Assembly: GCF_004310665.1 (NCBI RefSeq)
Contig: NZ_SIXF01000026.1
Coordinates: 1 to 64,000 of the forward strand
Length of the DNA: 64,000 bases
Origin: Pedobacter kyonggii
Lineage (GTDB): Bacteria > Bacteroidota > Bacteroidia > Sphingobacteriales > Sphingobacteriaceae
Direction: 5' to 3'
The notes beneath the pieces were generated by a model, which did not search any database, was not told the origin of the DNA, and worked only from the letters and a program-made list of their open reading frames with translations. Shown here one piece after another: positions 35,728-44,858 of the stretch (position 1 is its first letter; every line of letters begins with the position of its first letter). The position numbers were made by a program, and so were the translations under genes.

Positions 35728-36858
35728 ATGAAATTTAGTTTACAGGCTAACGATCCACTATCTAAAGCCAGGGCCGGAACGGTAACAACTGCTCATGGCG
35801 AAATACAAACCCCTATTTTTATGCCTGTGGGCACTGCTGGAACGGTAAAAGCCGTACATCAGCGCGAACTGAAAGAGGATATTGACGCAAAAATCATTTT
35901 AGGCAATACTTACCACTTATATTTAAGACCCGGCTTAGATATCCTTGAAAAAGCTGGTGGATTACATCAATTTATTGGCTGGGACCGTCCGATTTTAACA
36001 GATAGTGGCGGCTACCAGGTGTATTCTTTAAGTAAAGTCCGTAAAATTAAAGAAGAAGGCGTTACTTTCCACTCCCATATTGATGGATCGAAACACCTTT
36101 TTACGCCAGAATACGCAATGGATATTCAGCGGACCATTGGTGCCGATATTATTATGGCCTTTGATGAGTGCACGCCATACCCATGCGATTATACTTATGC
36201 AGCGCAATCAATTAAAATGACACACCGTTGGTTAAAACGCTGTTGTACCCGTTTTGATAGTACAGAACCTAAATATGGTTTCGACCAGACCCTTTTCCCT
36301 ATTGTTCAGGGTTCGGTATATAAAGATTTGCGTATAAAATCGGCAGAATTTATTGCCAGCATGAACCGTGAAGGCAATGCCATTGGTGGTTTATCCGTTG
36401 GTGAGCCAGCGGAAGAAATGTATGCCATGACAGAAGTGGTATGTAATATATTACCAGAAGAAAAACCACGTTATTTAATGGGCGTGGGTACGCCGATCAA
36501 TATTTTGGAGAATATTGCGCTGGGGATCGACATGTTCGATTGCGTAATGCCAACCAGAAATGCCAGAAATGGCATGCTTTTTACCAGAAATGGTATTATC
36601 AACATCAGGAATAAAAAATGGGAGAACGATTTCTCTCCATTGGATGCGGAGAGCGATCTTCATGCTGATTTAGTAACCAGTAAAGCATATTTAAGACATT
36701 TGGTACATAGTAAGGAGATGCTTGGCGCTCAAATTGCTACCTTGCATAATCTGCATTTTTATCTTTGGCTGGTAAAACAGGCCAGAGAAAAGATAATTGC
36801 TGGTGAATTTTACGAGTGGAAAAACAAAATGGTTAGAATATTAGGCAATAAGCTATAA
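35728..36858 (+). CDS. tgt: Queuine tRNA-guanine transglycosylase
   Basis: A 376-residue TIM-barrel enzyme exchanging G34 for preQ1 in tRNAs with a GUN anticodon. Diagnostic motifs: TDSGGYQVYSL (about residue 90), ADIIMAFDECTPYP (nucleophile region), GGLSVGEP and DMFDCVMPTRNARNG (base-recognition Asp). The zinc site is unusual: where most bacterial enzymes have C-x-C-x-x-C before YLRHL, this protein has DAESDLHADLVTSKAYLRHL, with no Cys, although the later TLHNLHFYLWL is normal. It starts a tight operon with an LptF/G permease one base away. Confidence 0.95.
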   Translation: MKFSLQANDPLSKARAGTVTTAHGEIQTPIFMPVGTAGTVKAVHQRELKEDIDAKIILGNTYHLYLRPGLDILEKAGGLHQFIGWDRPILTDSGGYQVYSLSKVRKIKEEGVTFHSHIDGSKHLFTPEYAMDIQRTIGADIIMAFDECTPYPCDYTYAAQSIKMTHRWLKRCCTRFDSTEPKYGFDQTLFPIVQGSVYKDLRIKSAEFIASMNREGNAIGGLSVGEPAEEMYAMTEVVCNILPEEKPRYLMGVGTPINILENIALGIDMFDCVMPTRNARNGMLFTRNGIINIRNKKWENDFSPLDAESDLHADLVTSKAYLRHLVHSKEMLGAQIATLHNLHFYLWLVKQAREKIIAGEFYEWKNKMVRILGNKL

Positions 36859-36859
36859 A

Positions 36860-37963
36860 ATGAATCTGTTAAAAGGAAGGATAAAAATCATCGATCAGTA
36901 TATTATCGGAAAATACCTGGGTACATTTATTTATACCCTAGCCATTTTTGTGATCATTATTGTAGTGTTCGACCTGTCGGAAAAGATGGATGATTTTATG
37001 AAAAGCGGCCTGAGTTTTTGGGGAATCCTTTCCAAATATTACGCAGGCTCTATTCCTTTTTATGTGAATATGCTTTCACCACTGATCAATTTTATTGCGG
37101 TAATTTTCTTTACGGCTAAAATGGCCGATCAGACTGAAATTGTACCCATTTTAAGCGGTGGCGTGAGTTTTAACCGCTTTTTATTTCCTTACCTAGTGTC
37201 GGCTACGATTATTTTCTCAGCCAACTTACTTTCAAATCTATACATCCTCCCATATACCAATACCTTAAAAAATAGCTTCGAGAATACGTATGTAAAACGT
37301 AATGATCCTTCCACAAAATCAAACATCCATATGAAACTGGATGACAAAACCTATATTTACATTGATAATTTCGACAACAAAACGAATTCAGGATACCGGT
37401 TTTCTTTGGATAATTTTAGTGGAGATGTACTCACCAAAAAGATCGTTGCAGAAAATATAAAATGGGATTCGCTTAAACGCAAATGGCAGTTGAACAACTA
37501 CTCCATCCGTAAGATCGATGGCTTGAAAGAAACCATGATTTATGGCAACGGGAAGTTAAAAGATACCATTCTGGATATGCGTCCCGATGATTTTTCGGCG
37601 TATGACAATGTGGTGCAAAATTTAACTACGAAGGAGCTCTCTGACAAGATTAGGAAAGAAAAAATCCGCGGAACAGGCGTAATGAATGATCTACAGTTTG
37701 AAAAATACAAACGTTATCTACACCCACTCTCAGCTTTTGTATTAACGCTGATCGGCGTAGCGCTATCTTCGCGTAAAGTACGCGGAGGCGTCGGTGTATC
37801 GTTAGGTATCGGAATCTTCATTAGCTTCGCTTATATCGTATTTAATCAGTTCACACAGATGTTTTCTACCAAAGGTGGGTTACCGCCTTTTGCGGCTGTT
37901 ATTATGCCTACATTATTCTTTGGCTTATTAGGTTTTTACCTATTAAGAAAAGCACCAAAATAG
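36860..37963 (+). CDS. LptF/LptG-type LPS export permease (YjgP/YjgQ family)
   Basis: A 367-residue inner-membrane permease of the LptB2FG lipopolysaccharide exporter. Six TM helices, three on each side of a periplasmic jellyroll domain (about residues 125-270). Recognisable parts are the N-terminal DQYIIGKYLGTFIYTLAIFV and the C-terminal KYKRYLHPLSAFVLTLIGVA followed by SSRKVRGGVGVSLGIGIFIS. Single LptF/G genes scattered in the genome are common in Bacteroidota. Whether it is LptF or LptG is not clear. It begins one base after tgt and ends two before the EamA gene. Confidence 0.88.
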   Translation: MNLLKGRIKIIDQYIIGKYLGTFIYTLAIFVIIIVVFDLSEKMDDFMKSGLSFWGILSKYYAGSIPFYVNMLSPLINFIAVIFFTAKMADQTEIVPILSGGVSFNRFLFPYLVSATIIFSANLLSNLYILPYTNTLKNSFENTYVKRNDPSTKSNIHMKLDDKTYIYIDNFDNKTNSGYRFSLDNFSGDVLTKKIVAENIKWDSLKRKWQLNNYSIRKIDGLKETMIYGNGKLKDTILDMRPDDFSAYDNVVQNLTTKELSDKIRKEKIRGTGVMNDLQFEKYKRYLHPLSAFVLTLIGVALSSRKVRGGVGVSLGIGIFISFAYIVFNQFTQMFSTKGGLPPFAAVIMPTLFFGLLGFYLLRKAPK

Positions 37964-37965
37964 CG

Positions 37966-38844
37966 ATGGACGTTACCAAAAAAAATTTACTTATCCTTCA
38001 TCTTACTGTATTTGTTTGGGGCTTTACGGGCGTACTTGGCAAATTAATTTCTATTGATGCAGTGCCCATGGTTTGGTACCGGGTATTGATTGCCGCAGCT
38101 ACACTTTTTGCGTGGTTCTTAATCACTAAAAAGAATATTAAGATCACTAAAAAACAGTTCATCCAATTCTTTTTAACGGGAGGAATTGTAGCTATTCACT
38201 GGATATTTTTCTTTCATGCCATTAAAGTTTCTACTGTTTCGGTAACCTTGGTTTGCCTCTCGTCTTTTACTTTATTTACCGCAATTTTAGAACCGCTGAT
38301 TAAAAAACAGCCGATACAAATGGGCGATATTCTGATCGGTTTATTGATTATTTTAGGTATATATATGATCTTTAAATTCGAAGGCCAGTATACTTTAGGA
38401 ATTATTTTTGGTTTGCTGGCTGCAGTCGCATCAAGTCTTTTTTCAACTATAAATTCTACTTTGGTACAAAAAAGTGAGCCTTCCATCATTAGTTTTTACG
38501 AGCTTGTTGGTGCGCTTTTCTGGATCACTTTGTACCGTTTATATGATGGAACACTGTTACACACAGCATTCAATTTAAGTACCAAAAACTGGTTCTATCT
38601 TATTCTTCTCGGCACACTTTGCACATCCGTTGCTTATGTAGCTGGTGTTGCAGTTATGAGAACTTTATCGGCTTTTAGAGTTGCATTAATTACCAATCTG
38701 GAACCTGTATATGGAATAGTTTTAGCCTTCGTTTTCTTTCAAAGCAAAGAGCAGATGACAGGTGGATTTTATATTGGTGCAACCATTATCCTGGCCTCTA
38801 TTTTTCTCTATCCGATCTACAAAAAGAGAAAGAATCAACTATAA
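37966..38844 (+). CDS. EamA-family transporter (DMT superfamily)
   Basis: A 292-residue inner-membrane protein with ten TM helices in two EamA repeats (about 5-135 and 145-285). The N-terminal ILHLTVFVWGFTGVLGKLIS is the usual beginning; AVASSLFSTINSTLVQK starts the second repeat and ITNLEPVYGIVLAFVFF is the conserved near-C-terminal helix. It probably exports a metabolite or amino acid. It is the last gene in the tgt operon and is followed by the large gene-free region. Confidence 0.87.
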   Translation: MDVTKKNLLILHLTVFVWGFTGVLGKLISIDAVPMVWYRVLIAAATLFAWFLITKKNIKITKKQFIQFFLTGGIVAIHWIFFFHAIKVSTVSVTLVCLSSFTLFTAILEPLIKKQPIQMGDILIGLLIILGIYMIFKFEGQYTLGIIFGLLAAVASSLFSTINSTLVQKSEPSIISFYELVGALFWITLYRLYDGTLLHTAFNLSTKNWFYLILLGTLCTSVAYVAGVAVMRTLSAFRVALITNLEPVYGIVLAFVFFQSKEQMTGGFYIGATIILASIFLYPIYKKRKNQL

Positions 38845-41091
38845 ATACAAACTATAGAAATTTAAATTTTCTTTAGAAATCATACCAGCTGAACGGACTG
38901 TTTCAGCCGTACCTATTGCCGACGCTTATTTTTTTCAGAACAGCTTAACACTCAAATTCTCTCCATTAAATTTACTGACATAGATTAGTAAAAGCGTAAT
39001 GAGGAAGCTTATCAAAGCTGCGCTTACTTAGCATCATAAAGCCACCAGATCGCCTTACATAGAGATGCAAAAGTTAAATAATTAAAAGCAGCGAACGAAC
39101 ATCCAAGACATCAAAAATCTAATGCTTCACACATGCAAGATAGCCAAGCTTAATCAAACCATCAGAACAAAAACGACAGCTCTAAATGCGGAGAATTACA
39201 GCTAAAAAATGCAATCTATCGTGAAGTGAAAGATCAAAAACAGACATTGACCACAAGCATGCACATCTCCCTGAAGATAGAAAGTGCATATACAAAAGTA
39301 TACCAAAAGCAAGATGAATCACCGTTCAAAATCGTTGAGCTGAATTAATATTTTGGAGCAAAATTCGCGAATTACCAGGCGGAATTTCATCACTATCCAT
39401 TGTGTATTTCAGCAAATGATAAAGATCGATCTTCCAGCAATAAGATCAGACAGACGCGAACAAGGCTTGTATAAACAGCTCAAATCGGATGCTTCAATAC
39501 AAGTTCAAAACTCAATCCTTAAACTTGGTGAACAAAGAATTTCGTATAGAAAACGTTTAAGCAGTCGCCAACTAAAACCCTTAATTAAAGACCAGATTTG
39601 GAGCTAACAAAACAAAGATTCTGAATATAAAATTGATCAAAATATTCTTTATTTTAAATCAGAAATAGCAGCCAAACTGCAAACATTATCCAGGCTTAAT
39701 ATTATTTTATTTTAGCAAAAAATATATCAATAAAAAGTGCAGAGATCGAAGACACCAATTAGCAAAAATTCACAATTAAAATCCTACAAAAACGGATAGT
39801 TAAAGCGGCTAAAACCCTAACCAAAAAAGCCGATCTAAAGGGGCAGAAAACAGAGATAAAATAACAAATAAAAGACCAAAATTCTCGTTTTAAATCCGCA
39901 CCAAACATGAGGTATTTTCCATATAAATTCAATACAATTCTGAGTTGTCAAGTCACATAGAAAGTAAGATTGCTTATCTAAAACTTATCAGGCTTCAGTT
40001 CTGGACAGTTTTCAATCGCTATAAAAGCCTTCAAAAGAAGTGCAAAAATCTAAAGCATTTACAGCTAATCAACACCAAAATATCAGCAAAAATTACGGTT
40101 ACAAATCTAAATTAAACAAGCTTTTTCTCATGCAAACGAGAAAAATTCACCAATTTTGAATTTCGAGAAGATAAGAGCTAAAAGAATAAAAAACCTAATT
40201 TAGACATCAATAAACACGCTTTTTAGCGCAAAAACAAAAATCACTTTAAAACATTCCGAAAACACCATTATTCACGAATATCGTCAGGAAATTGCATTAT
40301 AAGGTCGAATTATTACAAAATTAGGGGTTCAAAACCGCGAAAAAACATACAATTTTCACCGATGAGATCAAATTCGGAGCAAGAAATCGAGGTTAAAAAC
40401 CAGACTTAAAGCTGGAGTAAACCTACAATTTACGGTGACATTACCTGCATTTCAACTGCATCATATTCATCAGAACTGAGTAACAAACACGAAGAGCGGG
40501 AAGAAATATCACCAAAACACTCCTCAAGTAATTGCTAAAAAACAAAGACATTTTGTCACATAAATCTAATCTCAAATATTTAAAGGGATTTCCAATAAGC
40601 AATTCACACCATACATTTTGCTTCAAAACATTACAGATGGAACTCAATTTATAAGCAGGTTTTCGCACGCTGAAAGTAAATTTCAGAACAACTAAACCCT
40701 AATCAAAGTCCTAGCAATTCTTCCAGCATTAAAGCCCAAAAAGCATCGATGAGCATTACAAAATCCAGCTGCATTTTAAGCTATTGCCTGAGCCCAATCA
40801 AATTCTAAAAACTATACAAAAATTAAAAAAGGCGATAAAATTTTTGAAGAAAATCGATTAATAAGTGTAAATTAAATCAATAAAGTTAATGCGATTAAAA
40901 ATGTTGAGTGAAGCCTAAATCGACAATAAAATTCATTAAAAAACAAAGGAAAAATCAACAAATTAAGGATTTACATAAAATTCATTAATATTTAAAAATC
41001 AACAACTTAAATAATTTTACATAAATTAAATATTTACAAAATTCAATACTTACAAATTTTAAAAAACTAAATATTTTAGCAAAGAATTTAG
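38845..41091. other. 2.25-kb gene-free, A-skewed region of unknown nature
   Basis: No frame in any phase looks like a protein: stops are frequent and the two longest frames (39353-39607 on plus, 40441-40668 on minus) have no typical composition. In three sampled 60-base rows (39121, 39841, 40021) the plus strand has 88 A, 31 T, 38 C and 23 G; the row at 40921 has 36 A and 12 T. Short motifs recur (AAATCTAA at about 39115, 40047, 40103, 40563; GCAAAAAT; AGCTAAAA) and a few short hairpins occur, for example ACGCTTTTTAGCGC near 40217. The last 100 bases hold four degenerate copies of TTTACATAAATT. None of the dispersed repeats of the window is present here. Confidence 0.6.
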
Positions 41092-43896
41092 ATGAATTTA
41101 AACTTACCAAACAAGAAACTAATTATCAAGTATTTAAGCACCATTACTTTAAGTTTCACATCACTATCGGTTTTTGGGCAGATTTTCAGCACTGCACAAA
41201 ACCCACTTAGTGTAAAATGGAACTATATTTATTCAGATGGCTTTAAAATCATCTATCCGCAAGAACTGGAGAAAGAAGCCCAAAGAATGGCCAATACCCT
41301 ACCCTTTATCTATCCCAAAATAGGTCTGGGTTTGAGGCAGCAAAAAACTGCTATCCCACTCTTACTTCAGAACCGCGGAACCGCGGCAAACGGCTTTGTT
41401 CAGCTCGCACCCAAGAAGTCTGAATTCTATGCAACCCCACCTCAGTTTTTCGACAGTCAGGATTGGCTAAACAACCTAGCAGTTCACGAACTTAGACACA
41501 TTGCCCAGTTTGACAAATTGACAGGAACGCAAGTACATCCCTTTCCTGAACTGGTTTACTTCGCTTACTTTGGCGCGGGCATCCCCACCTGGTTTTTCGA
41601 GGGCGACGCGGTGGTTAACGAAACTGCTTTGACTAATTCGGGCAGAGGCCGGCAGCCCAATTGGATCATGCCTTACCGGGCTTCAATTTTAGAAGGCAAA
41701 AAAATCTCATACAGTAAAGCCTATTTCGGTTCGAACAAAGACGCAACTCCCGGCTACTACCAAACCGGATATCTGATGGTATCGGATATGAAAGAAAAAT
41801 TTGGGCAGTTCATTTCAGACAGCATACTTAGTGACATTAGAAAAAGACCAGTAAGGCTGTACCCCTTTTCGCAGAGCTTAAAAAAATTCACGAAACGAAA
41901 TTCCAGAACCTACTTTGTTTCTACCCAAAATAAGCTTGCTGAAAAATGGAAATTACAGCAGGAAAAATCTATTACAGAAAGCTATGAAAGCTTAAATAAA
42001 AAAGCTGATCTGGCAACCGATTATTTCCTTCCTGTTCGGCTAAATAAAAACCAGGTTTTAGCCCTAAAAGAAAGCAAGACAGATGCGCGATATTTCGTGA
42101 TTATTAACGAGGATAAATCAGAGCGAAAATTATTCGGAATTGGTTATCAGGAACAGCCTTGGTTTAGCTTAAAAAATGATCTTTTAGTTTGGGATGAAAT
42201 ACGCTACGATCCGCGCTACAAACAACGGAGTTACAGCGTAATCTGTTCATATAATTTGAAAACCAAAAAATTCAACAAATTAAGCAGCAAAAGCAGGCTC
42301 TTCTCTCCCAGCCTTTCTAACGATGGAAAGAAAATCATCGCTTCAAAAGTAGAGCTTAACAATCAGTTCAATCTGGTTGAGTTAGATGCAGTCTCGGGAA
42401 AAATTTTAAAGATCTATCCTAACCTCAAAAACGAAATCTTGCAGACGCCTTCCTTCGATCAGTTAGGAAATAAGATTGCTTATATCAGCGTAAATGAAAA
42501 AGGAAAAAGTTTATGGTTGGTTGATGGAGAAAAAAAAACGCAATTGATTTCTAACAGCCGACAACAGCTAAGTCGACCGATCTTTATCAACGACAAAATT
42601 GTTTTCAATGCGCACTTTAATGGGATCGATAATATCTACAGTATAGATCCTGATTCGAAAAAAATAAGTGCACTCAGCACCTCCAAGTATGGAGCCTTTA
42701 ACCCTAGCGAAACCACCGATGGAAAAATCATTTTTAACAATTATAAAATCAATGGCTACGAAATTGCAGAGACGGTATTAACCGAAAAACCAGTTGGAGA
42801 AAATAACTTTGTGGATTTCTCGGAAGCTGCAGAAAAGCAGGAAAACGTAGGAAATGTTTTCGACAACATTCCCGACAGTACCTACCAAACCAAGCGCTAT
42901 CATCAGGCCTTAAATCTTTTCAGTTTTCACAGTATTATTCCAGTAATCGACAATGAATACGTTTTCGGTCTGGAGTTACAATCAAACAATCTGCTCAACA
43001 CGATGGACTTTTATACGGGTGCAAAATACCACCGCGATTTAAAACGTTTTGAGTACACAGCAGATATTAGCTATAAGGCGCTTTATCCTGTATTTAGTGT
43101 GTTGTACCGCAACCGCCCGAAAAGAACGTTCTACAGAGCTAAAAACGCAGTACAACAAGGCGACTGGAGAGAGAACTACATCAAGTTTAATGCATCGGTT
43201 CCGCTATCGTTCAACACGCGCAATGAGAACTATACTTTTACCTTAAATGCGGCAACTAGTTTTACGCAAAGATACATGCCAGAAAATATGCCAACTGGTT
43301 TTATACGCGAGCTTAAATTTCCGATGGAATACAACTTTACTTTCAACCACAGTGTGCGCACTACCGAAAGAGATATTGCCCCCAAGTGGGCACAAGTGTT
43401 TAGGGCAACTTATAATCACCAACCCTTCGATAAAAACTTAAAAGGAGAAATCTTAGCACTCGAAAGTTTCCTTTACTTTCCTGGCTTTGCTAAAAACCAT
43501 TCCTTTTTGGCAAGCTTCAATTACCAGAAAGCAAGTGGTGTAAACCAATACGCCACTGAGATTGCAACCGTGTATGGATATAACAACATCTTAGCAAAAA
43601 GTAAACTGCAAAACAGTCTGCTTTTTAACTATCGTTTCCCCTTTGCTTTTCCCGATTGGGAATTGGGTCCTTTCGCTTACGTGAGAAATTTTAGGGCAGG
43701 TTTATTTTGCCATTACGAGAACATTGGCAAGGGCACAACCTTTAACGATCCGAAAACTTACGGGGTAGAATTGAACACCAGTGTAAACCTTTTGCGCTAT
43801 CAACCTGTTGTAGATTTAGGAGCGAGATTGGTTTTTGTTAATCAGATTTACAATCAAAATCCGATATTAGAGTTTTCATTTAATTATAGCTTTTAA
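41092..43896 (+). CDS. Exported metallopeptidase-like protein with TolB-type propeller and outer-membrane-barrel C-terminus
   Basis: A 934-residue protein. A signal peptide (about 1-29, ending VFGQ) is followed by a gluzincin-like domain: HELRHIAQFD (HExxH at 132-136) with WFFEGDAVVNE (Glu170 as third ligand), the layout of peptidase_MA-type enzymes. Residues 300-560 contain TolB/PD40-like repeats (LFSPSLSNDGKKIIASKVEL, TPSFDQLGNKIAYISVNEKG, NPSETTDGKIIFNNYKI). From about 620 to the end are amphipathic strands ending in the aromatic FNYSF, which fits an outer-membrane barrel. The substrate is unknown. It is four bases ahead of the LapA gene and follows the gene-free region. Confidence 0.75.
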   Translation: MNLNLPNKKLIIKYLSTITLSFTSLSVFGQIFSTAQNPLSVKWNYIYSDGFKIIYPQELEKEAQRMANTLPFIYPKIGLGLRQQKTAIPLLLQNRGTAANGFVQLAPKKSEFYATPPQFFDSQDWLNNLAVHELRHIAQFDKLTGTQVHPFPELVYFAYFGAGIPTWFFEGDAVVNETALTNSGRGRQPNWIMPYRASILEGKKISYSKAYFGSNKDATPGYYQTGYLMVSDMKEKFGQFISDSILSDIRKRPVRLYPFSQSLKKFTKRNSRTYFVSTQNKLAEKWKLQQEKSITESYESLNKKADLATDYFLPVRLNKNQVLALKESKTDARYFVIINEDKSERKLFGIGYQEQPWFSLKNDLLVWDEIRYDPRYKQRSYSVICSYNLKTKKFNKLSSKSRLFSPSLSNDGKKIIASKVELNNQFNLVELDAVSGKILKIYPNLKNEILQTPSFDQLGNKIAYISVNEKGKSLWLVDGEKKTQLISNSRQQLSRPIFINDKIVFNAHFNGIDNIYSIDPDSKKISALSTSKYGAFNPSETTDGKIIFNNYKINGYEIAETVLTEKPVGENNFVDFSEAAEKQENVGNVFDNIPDSTYQTKRYHQALNLFSFHSIIPVIDNEYVFGLELQSNNLLNTMDFYTGAKYHRDLKRFEYTADISYKALYPVFSVLYRNRPKRTFYRAKNAVQQGDWRENYIKFNASVPLSFNTRNENYTFTLNAATSFTQRYMPENMPTGFIRELKFPMEYNFTFNHSVRTTERDIAPKWAQVFRATYNHQPFDKNLKGEILALESFLYFPGFAKNHSFLASFNYQKASGVNQYATEIATVYGYNNILAKSKLQNSLLFNYRFPFAFPDWELGPFAYVRNFRAGLFCHYENIGKGTTFNDPKTYGVELNTSVNLLRYQPVVDLGARLVFVNQIYNQNPILEFSFNYSF

Positions 43897-43900
43897 AATC

Positions 43901-44179
43901 ATGAGCGCAAAAACAATCTCCATCATTATCCTGACTGCATTACTTACCATATTTTTAATGGTGAATACCGAACCCGTTGATTTCGACTTCCTGGTTACCA
44001 CACTTCCAGTATCTAAACTTCTGGTTATCGGCATTTGCATCATCATCGGTTTTATCATTGGCTTTGTTGTGGGCCGACCAAGGAAAACGATTAGCAGTTA
44101 TGATGATGAGATCGAAAGGAATCAACCTGTTTCGAATAAAAAAGAATTGAGTGATGAGGATCGGGATTATATTAGCTAG
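43901..44179 (+). CDS. LapA-domain (DUF1049) membrane protein
   Basis: A 92-residue inner-membrane protein with two TM helices (about 5-22 and 40-59) separated by NTEPVDFDFLVTTLPVSKLL, which is the LapA/DUF1049 pattern, and a charged cytoplasmic tail ending in DEDRDYIS. In Proteobacteria LapA affects LPS assembly through FtsH; whether this applies here is not known. It starts four bases after the preceding large gene and is probably co-transcribed. Confidence 0.75.
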   Translation: MSAKTISIIILTALLTIFLMVNTEPVDFDFLVTTLPVSKLLVIGICIIIGFIIGFVVGRPRKTISSYDDEIERNQPVSNKKELSDEDRDYIS

Positions 44180-44498
44180 AGCCGAATCCTATGATTTGTG
44201 TTTCACAGACCATCAAGTTTTTTCTTGATATAATTTCTTACAAATATTCAGAAAAGCAAAGCCTGCAGTTCGTTTAATTGTTAGTCGGGCTTTCCGCTAA
44301 ATCTTTTAAAATACTGCTGTCATGCTGAGGCACGAAGCATCTCTTTCATCGCTTACAGATGCTTCGTACTTCAGCATGACAGTGAAACGGAAGTAGGTGC
44401 TGATTTTAAAAGGATACCGCTGCAATCCCGTTTAGGTGGCTTGGGCAATTGCTACTATTTAAGCATCCATAGCAAAGAGTATAAAAATCTTTCTTTCG
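44180..44498. other. Gene-free spacer with a large palindrome
   Basis: Between converging genes. The main feature is the palindrome at 44317-44382; the rest shows nothing recognisable. Confidence 0.6.
44317..44382. repeat. GTCATGCTGAG palindrome, full copy
   Basis: Arms CTGTCATGCTGAGGCACGAAGCATCT-type and its near-exact complement pair around a 14-base loop, with two or three mismatches. Half copies lie near 8837, 52729 and 56056, and a related AGTTCAGCATGAC near 26340. The structure may also terminate both converging transcripts. Confidence 0.75.
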
Positions 44499-44795
44499 CT
44501 AATTGAGTGCCGACATAATTTCTCCGTAAAGTAAACCACTACCCCCGCCATAATGCTGGATAATTTTCAGCGATGGCCTTACGGCGAGAAGTTTATTTTT
44601 CAGTTCGGTTTCTGATTCCGGATCGATGCCATTGCCGAGTAAAACCAGATCAATGTGTTGTTCTTTACAAATGGAAATGGCTTCTTCATCTGTGCAAACA
44701 CACAAACCTTTCCATTCGGGCCTGGCATTCAACAATCGGTTCATTACTGCAGTAATTTCTGTATCCCGGCCAATATAAAGTATAGTTGTTTGCAT
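44499..44795 (-). CDS. Receiver-like protein lacking the phospho-acceptor Asp
   Basis: A 98-residue protein with the alternating alpha/beta pattern of a response-regulator receiver (TILYIGRDTEITAVMNRLL, IDLVLLGNGIDPESETEL, LKIIQHYGGG). Where receivers have Asp at the end of strand 3 (LLD), this one has LLGNG, and the conserved Lys at strand 5 is missing, so it is a pseudo-receiver if it is one. The inner ATG (MQTTILYIG) is chosen because upstream codons are made from the hairpin of the pirin terminator. There is no kinase or output domain nearby. Identification is by fold pattern only. Confidence 0.55.
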   Translation of the reverse strand: MQTTILYIGRDTEITAVMNRLLNARPEWKGLCVCTDEEAISICKEQHIDLVLLGNGIDPESETELKNKLLAVRPSLKIIQHYGGGSGLLYGEIMSALN

Positions 44796-44807
44796 ATTTT
44801 CAAAACC

Positions 44808-44846
44808 AATAAACCTCGCAGGTTTTGAAAACCTGCGAGGTTTATT
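44808..44846 (-). terminator. Perfect 39-base palindrome, terminator after pirin gene
   Basis: Two 19-base arms (AATAAACCTCGCAGGTTTT and complement) flank a single G. It starts 13 bases after the pirin stop on the minus strand and is flanked by T-rich DNA, fitting a terminator, though the T-run is short. The AACCTCGCAGGTT sequence is of the dispersed-palindrome type. Confidence 0.65.
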
Positions 44847-44858
44847 CAAAATTATTTT

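Noticed and set aside
39353-39607. 84-codon plus-strand frame in the A-skewed region
   Set aside because: It starts with TTG, has no homologous look or domain pattern, and follows the base skew of the region; it is likely a chance frame.
40441-40668. 75-codon minus-strand frame in the A-skewed region
   Set aside because: Rich in Cys/Leu/Ser without pattern and no start signals; a chance frame on the T-rich strand.
38845-41091. CRISPR array or tRNA cluster in the gene-free region
   Set aside because: No regularly spaced identical repeats and no tRNA-like cloverleaf were found; motifs recur irregularly and are only 8 bases long.
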